A stretch of 64,000 nt of DNA from Combretum micranthum (GCA_024138025.1 JAMXBD010003382.1:1-64000); one strand, 5' to 3'; shown: positions 46,116 through 58,563, counted from the first letter of the stretch. Made by a program: numbers and translations. The notes: generated from the sequence alone by a model not told the origin.

Positions 46116-47629
46116 TAATCTGTTGGATACATATAGTTAAATTTGTATATATTTGAAGTGCAATTTCAACTTCTTAAAACTTTTGAAATATGTATGTCTT
46201 CAAACAATCATTAATTCTAAAATTGATGCTATTTATGATCCTTTTAGAAACAGATTGAAGAGTATATACATATTTTTAAAAGTTATGAAGATGTAATATT
46301 TTACTTTAAATGTTTAGGAATCATAAACACACATGAATAATGATTTTTCGATTTTATCTACAATTATCCATGAACTTTTCTTTTAAATGAAACATGTAAA
46401 GTATATTAAATAAATGTAATCATGATACATTGAAAAATGAGGAAATTTTATCTTAGCATCACAATAATGGTCATATTTTGTATGATATCTCTACAAATTG
46501 GCAGAATGTAACCAAAACCAAACAAAGACTAAAAGCTTAAATATATAAAGATATTGTTGGATACACACAACAATGATAATTGATAGCCATAATATCACCT
46601 TGTCAAAGGTTCTAAATTCTAATCCGGATTTATAGTTGTGGACGAGAAAACTCTGCACACAAGAAATAAAATAGAAAGAGAAAAAAACAAGACACACAAT
46701 ATTTAATACTAAAATACAAAAAGAAAAATTGAATAAAATCCCAAAAGAATTGAATAAAAAATCACGAGTAAAGCTTAAACAATCCATTACTAACATAAAA
46801 ATCTTACAATACCATTCTACGGCAACACTTTTACAACCGACTCCCCTAAGATTTATATGTTCACATTTTGTGTACATATACAGAGAGAAACTCATAAGAG
46901 GCTCTAAAACCCTAAATCAACATATGATATAAATTAGTCAACAATAATCACAAGTTAGTAACCGCTAAACGCCAAATAGCACTTGCAGTGGACCACGACC
47001 ATGGCTTCGTTGATTGACCACAACTCCTATATATGGCTATGGTGTCAACCATCAAATGAGCATTCTGTACACTTCACACATTTCGCATAGATGACAGAAA
47101 AATGGAATCGGATCAGCTTTGTCAAAACATTCTCAAGAACTCGCCCAGTCAGCCCTTTTTACGGAGCATAAAAAACCTTTTCTCACTTATGCTAAGTTGT
47201 GTTGGGACAGAAGCCTGCAACTGGATGGACGAGCACTAGTCACATAAGGTAAACTGCCACAAAGCTTGAAGTAAAACTCCTCGAAGTATTTGACATCTCA
47301 AATTCGATTCGAACACAATTAAAAATAAGATTAAAATACAAACTTGGCTAGAATTTTACCCATGTTTGCATTTGACTCGAGCTCAAAGGTTTTTGGACAA
47401 AGAAGTTAAATTCTATAAAATTTGATCTTAATTTGATAAATTATTTAAACAGTTTGAGTTGGAACTAAACTTAATTATTGTCAAATAAAAAGTAATTATT
47501 TAGCTAAATTCAAGTGGCTTACAAAATTTACGATACGCTTCTAGCTCGAATTATGACGTAATAAGCCTTGAAAACAGATTTGCAATGAAAATAAAGACAT
47601 AAACGGCATTAATATCGGATATTACACAC

Positions 47630-48560
47630 CAATAGTAACTTGAACTACACTCTCTCTCACCTTGATATGTAAATTGAGTGGTTGTTCGCCACTATCAAAA
47701 TAGATTGATAAGAACTATTTATTCTGGCTCTCAAATGAAAGACAATACAAAGAAGTATTTGAATGTAATGTTTCTTGCCACGGTTTTCTAAAATAAGAGG
47801 GTATTTATACTAAACCCACATAATGGAAAACTTCTAAATAATACAACTTAAATAAAGAAAATTCATGCAAAATACAGAACACTAGTCATGCCCAAGATAA
47901 CGAGCGTTCTCATCGTTCACAAGCCCCATCATGGCCGTATCAATGGTCGTGATCTCCTCTGACCAAAATCTCCAACATTGATAAAATGCACAAAACAGTC
48001 GTATTTGGGATAACAAGCACCATCACAGCCATAGCATGAGCCATGATCTCTTTGGAGCAAAATTTCAAACACTGGGACGAGCTTCATCATAGTCATTATT
48101 GTAATGCCCCTTATCACGAGCATAACGTCGCATGTCTCCCTCTATTTCCTCATTCTTCAATAACGGCCTGGGTCATAATCATGATTAACCTATCTCCTTC
48201 AATTTCACATTTTCCTTCTCATTTCCTACAATTTGACTCAATACAATTTATATGATCCATTCAATAACCATGTAGGAAATCATACTCATCTTCATAGGTC
48301 CAAATCCTCATCTTGTCTAAACTTTTGATGTGATCTTGATAATGAATGAAGTAATTCTCCTTTTTATGCGTGGATTTGGAAAGGATCTCTTGAGTTAGTC
48401 CTTGATTTCCTTGGATGCAAGCTTTGGCAATAGATGCTGGGATTCGACTCCTATCGCTTTAGCTCATTTATACCTGTACAAGTAGTTAAACTAGTTTTCT
48501 CTCTGCTTTATGTTTGATTTGGATTAATGGAACCTATAAACCCTAGGCTTTTGGTTCTAC
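47630..48560. mobile_element. LTR-like dispersed repeat, copy B
   Basis: Relative of 17830-18560: TTCGCCACTATC...GATTGATAAGAAC, then CATCACAGCC...GAGCCATGATC and CATCATGGCC words. Copies are diverged; class and ends unresolved. Confidence 0.35.
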
Positions 48561-51194
48561 TTATCTGTTAGAATATTTACCAAAACAACTATTATTATAA
48601 CATGAGTGAAAGTTCGGTCTAATCCTTTTAAAAAAAAATAGTTACCAAAATATGACACATGACAAATTAATCAACAAAATAAACCACTAAACTCGCATGT
48701 TGGAGATACGAGTTTGATAAACAATGAACTTGCATATTTAAGAAGCAAGTAATGATGAGTGCCACCACAGCTCCATCAATCCAACCTCCGATTTCTGCTT
48801 CAAAACCTCCTTCTTCCACAGTCTCCATCCACCATCTCCCTTACTTCCTCTTTCCACCTCTCTCTCCATCATCAACTTCATCTTCTTTCTCCTCTCTTCC
48901 CATCCACCACCTTGTTCCATCCTTGCTCTCATTGATGGTTCCACTTCCAACCACATTCCATACCAAGACCTCCTCATCCACATCAAATCTCTCTCCTCAT
49001 CCCAGCTTCATTTGCTTTCGCACTCTCCAAAGGCAATTGTGCTCTCATTCTTTCTCTAAACAATATCAACATTACAAACCCCTACTTCTTTCTCGGCATC
49101 ATTGTGTCTGCTTCTATACTAAAACATGACTCGCATGTTAAGTGTGTAAGTCATGCTCTCATGATTCACATGTCTAACATGTGCAATACATCCAAGCCTA
49201 ACACACATCTCTCAAACGTGAGTTTGGTGGCTTATTTTGGTAATTAAGTTTGATTATATCCTATTTTAATAATTAATTTTTAAAACAAAATCTAATTTAT
49301 CACTCGTATTAAATATTAATACCTTATAATATAATTTACCCACCAGATTTGAAGGTCATATACATAAATCAATTGCCTATTTAACTATTTCTTGTCTATA
49401 TCATAAAAATAGTGAGTGATTGAAGACATCAGCAAAAGATAAAAAGGACAAATAATAGAATTCTTTCGGAACACGATAGAAACATAAAAATTTAATACTT
49501 TAAATAAATTAGGGGTGGTCGATTTGTCCTATTTTGATCTTTTTGTTCGTTTATTTTTTTATTTTTTTACATCCATACAAGTGAACATTATATTAAGAAA
49601 AAGATATTAAAAATATACGAGTGCATATACCTCTTTTTTCAAATCAAATTTCTAAATAAACACCTACAAAAAATCATAAACTTATAATGGTATATGAAAA
49701 GATCTATGGAGAAATATAATTGTTTTTAAATTTGATTTTTCAATAAATACTGTTTGACCAACGATGGGTATCGACATATTCCGAAATTTCAGATCTAAAA
49801 CGGTTTTGTTTCAATTGATTAGTTTAGTTTTACAAGTGCCATGCGGCCAAGATAAAGGCTGCTCTGAGCCTGAAAAGGAAGGGAGCGTATCCGATGATAT
49901 GTGTTCTTTTGAAAAGCTGGGACAAGACAAAGACAAGGCCAATGCGGACAAAGTCAGATCTCAGACTTAGGGAAGATGGACTCAGAAACTGTTCCGTGGC
50001 ATTGATTACATGACCTTAGCCTGCGTTCTTGGCTTTAAACAAAGTGGAACGTCTTGTGTTCTGGCAACACTAGATATCTTCGCCGGCTGGTTTGGTCCAA
50101 AACCGCCAGGTCGTAAGGTTTTTTTTTTTTTTTTTTTACAGTAATATTTTATTTTTATTGTTTATAAATATATTATTTATTAAAAATAAATACGAAATAG
50201 ATAAAAATCAATAATTCAAACATATTCTAGTTTTAGGAAAAGGTGACCAAGCTAGTTCTATAACCATTGAATTCATAGTTTATGGACTAGCTCTACCTTA
50301 TGGGATTCTTAAACAAATACTTTTAAAGATGTAAAACCATATTTAAAACATAAAATATTTATTATAAAAAAATGGTGAACTCAAAATGCAAATTGATCTT
50401 AAAATATTATAATCCAAAACCCATTTTCATAAAATATTGTTAAGAAAATGCATTTATCTATATACAAGTATATCCTAATTAAGTTGTACTATTGGTGGTA
50501 TGGGATTATAATACATTCTATAGACTTTGAAAAAAAATGTTATAAATGGAAAATGCAATCCCACATTATTTTTTAAATTGGACTTTTTTTTTGATTTTTA
50601 TGTAAAGCATACCAGACATGTTTTTTAACTATATGTTTTTTCTAATTCATTTCTGTTTAATGAAAATTAATCTAAATATTAAATATTATTAGCTTACTTT
50701 TTTCATTAGTTTTTATTTTATATATTTTTTATTTTTGTATATCTGACAAATGACCCAGGTTTCCGAATTTAGCCGTAACCCAACTAGGATCCGATGGTGT
50801 CAAGCCGGATAAATTCCTGATTTTGAGTCTAGGCTGTGGAGATTTTTAGACATCGCAATTGAGCCTTACATTGATATCTGTTTGTTTTGTCGGTACGTAG
50901 CCGATTTGAAATAAAGTATCGCCTAATAAATAGTTAGAGATGAAAAATAAAAATTTTACCCTTCAACATATTAAAAATAATGAATATAAATACAGATAAA
51001 ATATAAATGTAAATATAAAATAAAAATAGATCATCCTAATCCCTAGTCGAGGATTAGAACATGAAAGTCTAAATATTCAAAACGGCTTACACTAATCTTT
51101 CATCCTATTAAGTATTATAAAGCATTTGAGGAATTTTCCATCATTAAGAATTTTCTTATTTCACTCCTAATATATTAATAAAAAATGGTTTTAG
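48561..51194. other. Intergenic DNA without identified genes
   Basis: 48752-49129 holds a 125-codon Ser/Pro/Thr-rich ORF in a C/T-rich stretch (opening MMSATTAPSIQPPISASKPP). Flanking 'ACTCGCATGTT' words recur at about 48690 and 49130, so this is more likely a repeat than a gene. 49764-49970 has a 68-codon ORF with no recognised domain. 50120-50138 is a T run. The rest is AT-rich. Confidence 0.4.
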
Positions 51195-51776
51195 ATGTTG
51201 CTGACAATAGGGGTACAAACGAGTCGGGCCGAGCCAGGCTTTTACAAGCTCGGGCTCGACTCGTTTATTTTTTAATAGGCTCGAGCCGATCCGGGCTTTT
51301 AACGAGCCTGGAATATATAGGCTCAGGCCCAAGCTCGTTAAGATTTTCTAAGCTCGAGCTCGGCTCGTTTAGCTAAACGAGCCGAGTTCGAGCTTGGGCT
51401 TGTTTCGTTAAACGAGCTTGAGCTCGGCTCGTTTAGTTTATATAATTATTTTTTAATTATATTTATAATATTAAATTAATATAAATAATTATATATAATA
51501 TCAATATTATATATATATTAAACGAGTCTGTTCACGAGCTTAGCTTGCGAGCTCTTAACGAGCCTGTTCACGAGCCCATAACGAGCCTGTTTGCGAGCCG
51601 GCTCGCGAGCTTGAGGATAAGCTCAGGCTCGATTCGTTTAACTAAACGAGCTTGAAATGGAGCTCGAGCTCGGCTCGTTTAGCTAAACGAACCGAGTCAA
51701 GCCGGGCCTTAAACAAGCCGAGCTCGAGTAGCTTGCGAATAGCTCGGCTTATTTGCAGCCCCACTGGGCAACATAA
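51195..51776. mobile_element. hAT-like MITE rich in GAGCTCG palindromes
   Basis: The left end ATGTTGCTGACAATAGGGGT and inverted right end ATGTTGCCCAGTGGGGCT form terminal inverted repeats. The interior is built from CTCGAGCTCGGCTCG words, GC-rich against its surroundings, with a central AT spacer. Two near-perfect palindromes centre on TCGTTTAGCTAAACGA (about 51366-51381 and 51675-51690). No coding content. Confidence 0.65.
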
Positions 51777-52137
51777 ACAACAACTGAATTGCTATTTTCC
51801 CAAGTTAAAAATGAAAAAAGTAAGAATAAAATAATTAATTTCTTATTAAATGTCGCAGTTCATCATAAAATCCTTAATATATTATTAAAATAGTCCTTAG
51901 CTTGAGTCCTCATATCAAGGACTCGGTGCTAAAGATGATCTAACGCATCACACAAGGTTGGAAATATACTTCTATTATTGTCATACGTAGAGCTTTTCCT
52001 TTTTTTTTTTTTTTTTTGCCTTTCTTTTCTTGGTATCTTTCAATTTGGAGATTTGTGATTGTAGAAATCATTCATATATCCCATATTATAACCTTTTTCG
52101 TGTAAACTTCAATATGAAAATGGGTAACTTATAATAG
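51777..52137. other. AT-rich intergenic DNA
   Basis: Nothing recognised apart from a T run at about 51998-52017. Confidence 0.5.
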
Positions 52138-52323
52138 GATATGTTTGGATGGTTTGTTTTTCATCGGTACATATGTTAGTATTTGTATCATATTATTCTG
52201 ATTTATTTGATCGTTTTATGAATAAATATATTTATTTTTATTGGTATCTATTTCTAAATAAACAATTTATTTGATAAATAAAAAAAAATGAAGCCAAAAA
52301 ACAGAATAATGATGAACAAACCG
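52138..52323. mobile_element. AT-rich TGTTTGG-type MITE candidate
   Basis: It starts ATATGTTTGGATGGTTTGTT and ends GATGAACAAACCG, with partly inverted GGTTTGTT ends. Related to 34360-34590 and 61381-61570. Confidence 0.4.
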
Positions 52324-52378
52324 ACTTGTACTTGCTATGAAACTAAACAAACAAAATGTTTTTGGAAAAGATATATAT

Positions 52379-53165
52379 TTTAGTCCTCAACATTTTATCA
52401 ATCTTTTATTTAAGTCTCCAACTTTCATTTTATTACTATTTCAAACTTTAATGTTTGCAAAAGTTATAAAGGAGTATTTTATTTAACGCAGTTAATTTTT
52501 TCGTTAATTTTTTATATATAAATCAAAAAAATATTAATAATAATAATCAGAAATAAAAAATGTAGAAAATTTAAAATATTATATAAGTAAATAATAAACA
52601 CATTAGGTCAATCAATTACACTGAAGGGAATATTCCTGCTAATACGTGGAAACCAAAATCATGCAATAACAGGGCCTCTCGTTCCTTAGAATTCCTTGGA
52701 ATTTTGTTTTGCCTTTTCGACTTGCGCTCATCGCCCTCCTATCGTAGACCCCAGTCCCCAAAGCTAAAGTAATCACCCAGCAGCGAAGAAGCTGCGATAA
52801 ACTCATCTGGTGAGCTGCCATTAACTGAATTATATGAAAAGATAGTTAAAGATATGGTACGGCAAAGAAGTACTATGATCTCATCTCAAATGGCTTAAGA
52901 GCGAGTCAATGATCTTATAAAAAGAAGCGAAAGTTTCACAGATTTTTCCTTTTTTTTTTTTTTTTTCAATTTTTACGTTCTTGACTTTCTCATTATTAAT
53001 AATTTTTATTAATTTATTTTATTTATATTTATTTAATTATTATTTTTTAATTAATAAATGTTGACCTATTAAGACATGTCACATGCCAAATAAATAACAG
53101 AAAAAGTTAATGCTGCTAATCAAAAGGACTTGATTTAAACTTTCACAAACATTGAGGACTAAGAA
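52379..53165. mobile_element. MULE-like element with GC-richer core (Pack-MULE candidate)
   Basis: TTTAGTCCTCAACATTT at the left and the inverted CTTAGTCCTCAATGTTT at the right start terminal inverted repeats that remain alignable for well over 100 bp (for example CAGTTAATTTTTTCGTTA against CAGCATTAACTTTTTCTGTTA). Between them, about 52620-52930 is less AT-rich and unlike both arms. No transposase is present. The 9-bp target duplication was not found. Confidence 0.5.
52639..52821 (-). CDS. 60-codon ORF in the MULE-like core, unrecognised
   Basis: It opens MAAHQMSLSQLLRCWVITLA, with a hydrophobic stretch after a short N-terminus, and continues with basic residues (SASRKGKTKFQGILR). A TTTATAAG lies about 100 bp upstream on the same strand. 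It may be a captured gene fragment or chance. I recognise no domain. Confidence 0.25.
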   Translation of the reverse strand: MAAHQMSLSQLLRCWVITLALGTGVYDRRAMSASRKGKTKFQGILRNERPCYCMILVSTY

Positions 53166-53587
53166 AAAAAATTAAAACTGCTGCAATGAAAAAAAATAAA
53201 TAAATAAAACATTAAAAATTTAAAATATTTTTTTCCCCAGTTTTTTACAATTTTTGCACTTATTTTTGTAGATTGCATAATCATTGTTAGGAAATATAAT
53301 AGGTATTTTTAAAACCTTTACTAGGAGACGAGTCTAAAAAATAAAATATTTAAAATAAAAATAATTATTGAATATAAAGATTGAAACGGGGAAAAAAAAA
53401 ACAGAAACAAAAAAGGCGGAAGAAGTTTGTTGAAAACATTGTGGAGCAAAAGGAATGTAGAATTGCCATTAAGAAAAGTATTTGATGTACCCAACATATG
53501 TCTCTTTTGTATCTCCGCCAATAGATATCTAATACATGTTTAAATAAAAAAACATATAAAAATACCTAAAATAAATGAAGTCCTTCT
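53166..53587. other. AT-rich spacer
   Basis: Only A/T-rich runs; the one ORF (66 codons, minus strand) is Phe/Leu-rich and not convincing. Confidence 0.5.
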
Positions 53588-54059
53588 TGACACATGTCAG
53601 ATATTTATTTATGGGGACACAATAAAGATATTAGAAATAATACACAAGAAATACTTACGAGGGGGGTGAATTAAGTATTACAAATTTTTATATTTTATCA
53701 AATCAAATTAATTAACCAAGATAAGACAAAAGTTAATTAAAACAAACAAATATAGCGGAATAAACTAATTAAAACTGATTAATAAATAAGCAAAAATAAG
53801 GAAGCTCAGAGAGAGAGAAAAAGAAGCAACACAAGGATTTAACGTGGAGTTCGGCCTACTGCCTACTCTCCATGGGCAAATACCTCAAAGAGGACTTTTA
53901 CACTATATTGATTATTCAAAAATCAATACACCTCTTAGACAAGGAATTACAATAATGCTTATCGTAATAGGACTTTTACAATTGCCTTTCACAAATGACT
54001 TCCACTTGATAAATCAAGTGTTGTGCTGGTAACACACGACCAGACTTCAAATGTCTCCT

Positions 54060-54300
54060 ACTAAAGACTTTCGCCTAATCGCAATTAAGACGATATTGGT
54101 AACTTAAGACTAGACTTCAAATGCCTCTCACTGAGGACTTCTCTTTGCCTTCAACGAAAGACGTCGCTTTGCCTTTACGAGGACGTCGCTTTGCCTCCAC
54201 TGAGGACTTTCTCAATGCCTCCCACTAAAGACTTTTAACTTTGCCTCTATGAGGACTTCTTTTACAAATGCATCATTTGAGGACTTTTACAAACAGCTCC
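54060..54300. repeat. Degenerate short tandem repeats
   Basis: About eight variants of a 22-28 bp word containing TTTGCCTC...GAGGACTTC, for example at 54130, 54170, 54195, 54245 and 54280. Confidence 0.75.
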
Positions 54301-54849
54301 TATATGAGCAGATTTACAAATTGAAAAGCTCTTAAGGAAATATACAAATTTCCTTTACAAAGAAATGCTTCTACTTGAGCAAATTTACAACAGAAAATAG
54401 TTTGAGAATTTTACAAATTCCTTTTACAAACCGAGCTCCTTAAACGAGCAGATAATCAACTTTTGTAAATCTTAAACAGTGTTGAAAAACTCCCTTTAGA
54501 GTGTATCAGCACATTTCGAAACAAAGAACTAATTGTTCTCTTAAAAAAATTTCAAATTAATAAGAACGACAATAAAAACACAAGCAAAAAAAAAAACTTA
54601 CATAACATTGTTTTCGTTTTTACTATGCATTCAAAAATTCTAGTATTTCTTCTCTTTCAAAGAGAGAAGGAAAATTCTACTTATAGTTCTTGATAAAAAT
54701 TTGTCTGTTATCAAAAAGTTTCTGACAACTCGTACTTGTGTTTAATGAACTTAACGTTTTAAAAACGTATAAAAGTCAAAAGTAGAGAAAGAGCATTAAA
54801 TGTGTCTGACACATGCATTAAATGCATTCTAACAGTTCTTTTCTTTCTA

Positions 54850-55110
54850 AAGTCAAGGTTTAACTTTCTGAGGTTTAAGGTTGAGGCTTAAACTTCAGCC
54901 CTTGACTTTATAAATATTGCCCAATGGCAAACTTTCTAAAGTCGAGGGCAAATTTATAAAGTCGAGGTTTGAGGTCGAGGCCTAAACTTCAACCCTTAAC
55001 TTTATAAATTTTGCTTAAAACTCCGGTCCTTGACTCACGATTTTACTCAAAACTCCAGCTCTTGACTTCAAAACTTTAGCCCTTGACTTCATAGTTTTGC
55101 CCAAAAGTTA
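54850..55110. repeat. Direct and inverted repeats of CCCTTGACTTTATAAA
   Basis: CCTTGACTT-type words occur about six times on the plus strand and inverted as AAAGTCAAGG or AAAGTCGAGG at about 54849, 54940 and 54958, so the block can fold into several hairpins. Confidence 0.75.
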
Positions 55111-55220
55111 GTCTTTTGTCTTTATTTGATGAATAGTGCATCCACCTTTCTTCTACTGGCTCGATAGTTTGTCTTTGATTTTTCTTCAACTTTTTTTCTG
55201 TCAAAACTTAAACAACAACA

Positions 55221-56939
55221 GAATAAAATACAAAGTATATATAAATATTTTAAGTATTGAACAATTAAGAATATTTAAATAATGAAGTGTATAATAATTA
55301 TTCTCATCAAAATCATTCGTGAACATAAAGTTCAACAGAAGACAGTAAACTGGGACAACAAATTTTTTCTTTGCCATAGGCACTAAAAAATTAAACTCCT
55401 TGAAAGTTAGCTACATAAAACAATTGTAGTGTCTCCTTCCGGCTGAAATCACCAAATAGCCTATAAATTGGGATGTTGTCAAGATAAAGCATATTTAGAA
55501 GAAATATGAATAGAAAAGGTACAAACAACCTATTCAAATAAAAAAAATGTTACTTGTTAATTTAATGTCTTATGTTTTGGCAATATAAAGATTGATTTAG
55601 AGTAAAAGCTTAAGAATCAAGACATTTAATATTAGCACAAACAGAAACAAAAGTCCCTCCTTACTCAAGGGAATCCAAAACTTCTCAAGCCACTCTTGTT
55701 GGAATACATTTGACCAAACAAAAGCTCTGATCAATTACTTGAAAAGATCCAACATGAATCACTTCCTATGGTATTCAAAGTATATTCTTATGAGAGGATG
55801 CATAGCATAGCCAACCTGCTCTAACCCTAGAAGGAAGATCTTCACATCTATGATCATAATGCAAGTCTTGCTGATTAGATCTTAGGCATAACACAACGTC
55901 AAAAGCAGTGCTTATTGCATTGCCCCGTTTACCTTTATTCTTATATTCCTATTGGATAGGCATAGTAAGCGATGAATTAGAGTTCCATTTCTTTTTCTTG
56001 ATAGTAGCAAGGAAATATAAACTCAACGTAAGAGTGAATTTCGTAATAGGAAAATTCAAAAAAATTGACCCTACCACTTACTCTAAACATCGAGCAGAGC
56101 AATTTCTTTTATCATTTAGATGAATAAGATATATTATGAAAGCTAAGAATGCCAACGGTCATCCATCATTGTAAAGTAGCCCCCATGAAGCTTTTAGGAA
56201 GAGGGGTAGTCTAGTGTGTACACATAGCATTTTTGGTCTACTACCAAGTTGATGGTGTTTTGGATTGAGATGTGCTTCCACTTGTTCCCTGTCGAGAGAA
56301 TGTCACACTTAGCTGCTATCTTATTTTGCTTCTCGGTTTTTCCTCTCAATGATGAAGCTTATTTTTGTTTTTTTGAGAGCGTTCTCCCTAAGTTAAGCCA
56401 AAGTGAGAGAGGAGTATTTAGCCTTGCAATGTGGTATTTATTGATGCATAGGGATTCCAAGTACCCCATGCTACTTAGGAGTCAGAGCATAAACTAGCAA
56501 TGCTTTTAGCTACTAAACTCCCAAATTTGCCAAATTTGTTGTAAAAGCCAGACTTGAATGACATTGTAGAAGGTATGGCAAATAGTGTTCTAGTTTTGGG
56601 GTTTTGATCTTTGAGTAATGAAATAGAAGAAGTTAAAATAGTTGTAAAGTATTATAATGGAAAATAAAATGTTTGAAATTTTTTTTAACACTAGTCATGC
56701 ATGGAAAACATATAAGTGCTTCCATATGAATAAAATTGCCACAATGTGAAATTTACCACAAGCCCAAGCTAAAATGCATGTAGAATTTCATTATTAAGTC
56801 TCCTAAGAAATTAAAAATAAATAAACATATAAAATAAATAGATAATACTTTCAGTTTATGGGATAATGGAAGGAAAGCAGGTTCCAAAATAATAGACTAA
56901 AGCTATGAGGATCAATGATTATTCTCTTTAAAGATAGGG
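55221..56939. other. Less AT-rich segment, origin unclear
   Basis: Several stretches (55690-55900, 55908-56123, 56180-56490) have more balanced composition than the flanks and ORFs of 71 and 82 codons (opening MLIALPRLPLFLYSYWIGIV and MMVFWIEMCFHLFPVERMSH). I recognise no domain. It could be an organelle-derived insert, an old gene fragment or an unknown repeat. Confidence 0.3.
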
Positions 56940-57238
56940 ATAATATCACAAATAGTACCAAAACTTTAACAAAATATATAATTAACTATCTAAATTTTAA
57001 AATTAATTAATTTAGTACCAAAAAAAATTTAAAACCAATCAATTTAATACTTAAAAAAACTTAACGAAGGTACTATTAGCGTGCATGAAAATTTTTTCAA
57101 GTACTAAATTGATCAATTTCAAAGTTCATGTACTAAATTGATCAATTTTAAAGTCAATGTAATAAATTGATCAATTTCAAAGTTTAGACATTTAATTACA
57201 TATTTTGTCAAAGTTCATGTACTATTTGTGACATTAAC
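56940..57238. mobile_element. MULE-like MITE with long inverted repeats
   Basis: The left arm starting GATAATATCACAAATAGTACC and the inverted right arm starting GTTAATGTCACAAATAGTAC can be aligned for about 70-80 bp. Between them sits a tandem GTACTAAATTGATCAATTT repeat. No coding content. Confidence 0.65.
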
Positions 57239-58364
57239 ACTTAAATATAATAGATAATAGATGAACTTCTACTTTGACTACTTATCAATTATACTTTTGC
57301 AATATAGATGTTATTAGTGAGTGATATGTAAACTTATTAATACATTACCTTCTTTTTTTTTTTTCTTCTACTAGAAATTGTACCTACCTTTAGGGATTAT
57401 ATTACATAACGTTGTAAATTTACAAAACAACAATTGAGTCCTCTAGCAACCACCTTAGGCTATCACCTTCTCCTTCATGATGCGAGCTAGTTTGAATTCT
57501 CTATTGGAGTTATATATAAAACACAAATTCAAATCACAACTCGAAGTTAAAGTTTTCAAAATTTATAGAGCTAATTAGTTCTGTTCAACCTCGGTTTAGC
57601 AACTATCAACACTTATGGCAAGCGCACCTACCGAAGTAGCATAGGAATAATTAGGTCGGATCCTAAGGGATCGATGGCAGTTATCATACTCACATTCCGT
57701 CCATTATCTAGCCAAAGAAAAACTTAGAAATTCATAATTGAAAATCAGAAACTATACTAGGTTAATGGGAAATATTTGCAAATGTTTATTGGGAAAAATT
57801 AAAAATGGGTTTGTAACTTTGCAAAACAACAGCCCAGGGTTTACTATATCAATTTCTTATCATGTGATTTCATAAAAACGATTCACTTCGAGAGAATAGT
57901 TTGATGGGATATTTATATCACCTGATTCACTGAGTTAAACTTAGACTTTTTTTGAAGTCATGGGTTCTCTTGCAGGGAAAAGCATTGTTATTTAATAAAG
58001 AAGGGGAAGTTTGATTTGTCCTAGAAGAAAAGAATGTTGTTCTAGACTTGCTGCCTAAAAGGGGCGTGGAGTAAGGAAAATCCGAAGGAGATATGCTACT
58101 TTTTCATCCTCCTAAAAGTAATTTGTTGTGGTCCAAGAGGCAAGAGCTATCTGACAGCTCCTATGCTTGTTCTGTGAATAAGGTAATGTCTATGAACTCC
58201 TATACCTAGAGGCATGCAGATTCCCTTCTAAAGTATTTAAGTTTCGACCCTTCTTTGGTTAATCTAATGTACACATATATATGTATATTCCCTTTTTTTT
58301 TAATAATTTCCAAAGTTGATTAAAGTTTCAAATCAAGTTTAGTGGTTGCGAAACTCACGATTTT
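57239..58364. other. Intergenic DNA
   Basis: No gene recognised. 57605-57700 (GGCAAGCGCACCTACCGAAG, then GGATCCTAAGGGATCGATGG) resembles a repeat type widely seen around plant retroelements. 57970-58200 is less AT-rich without an ORF. Confidence 0.4.
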
Positions 58365-58563
58365 ACTCAAAATTAATTTAATATCTTAATTTTGAAATTA
58401 TTTAATTTAGGATCTAAAATTATCTTTCATGTACGCTAACCAACATCACAAAAACAATATTAGAGAGTACAAGAAAAGTTCTTTTTGACCAATTTCAAAA
58501 TTTAAATACCTCATTATATATTTTACTGAAGTTTAGATATCATTGGCAATATTAACCCTACAT
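58365..58563. mobile_element. Decayed copy of the MULE-like MITE family
   Basis: It shares TTTCAAAATTTAAATACC...GAAGTTTAGATATC and the terminal GGCAATATTAACCC with the 56.9-kb and 62.8-kb elements. The left arm is poorly preserved. Confidence 0.4.

Larger units (their letters stand above)
45365..47629. other. HIPP upstream region and AT-rich intergenic DNA
   Basis: 45365-45950 is the likely HIPP promoter and leader (minus strand); a TTTATAAAG lies near 45765, and a CT-rich tract is at 45907-45934. 46096-46115 is a (TA)n microsatellite. 46970-47250 is somewhat GC-richer and has a 46-codon ORF (MESDQLCQNI...) from about 47103, without known similarity. Nothing else identified. Confidence 0.45.
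53588..55220 (-). mobile_element. Probable solo LTR of a Sirevirus-like copia element, inverted
   Basis: Read on the minus strand, the end region has AATTCACCCCCCTCG after an A/T-rich TATAAAAATTTGT stretch. This matches the layout near the end of the Sirevirus LTRs at 25 and 34 kb (AATTCACCCCCC). The other end has AACAACAACA, giving a TGTTGTTG start. No internal domains follow. It contains two blocks of degenerate repeats (54060-54300 and 54850-55110). Ends are approximate and no target duplication was found. Confidence 0.45.

Noticed and set aside
46491..46895. 134-codon minus-strand ORF
   Set aside because: Rich in Phe, Leu, Ile, Val and Cys with no motif; typical of chance ORFs in AT-rich DNA.
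48752..49129. 125-codon Ser/Pro/Thr-rich ORF as a gene
   Set aside because: Driven by C/T-rich sequence, open on both strands, flanked by recurring short words; no domain.
53844..54032. 62-codon ORF in the inverted LTR
   Set aside because: Lies in repeat DNA with no domain; chance frame.
54060..54300. CRISPR-like array
   Set aside because: Repeats are degenerate, with no constant spacer length, in a plant genome and inside an LTR-like repeat.
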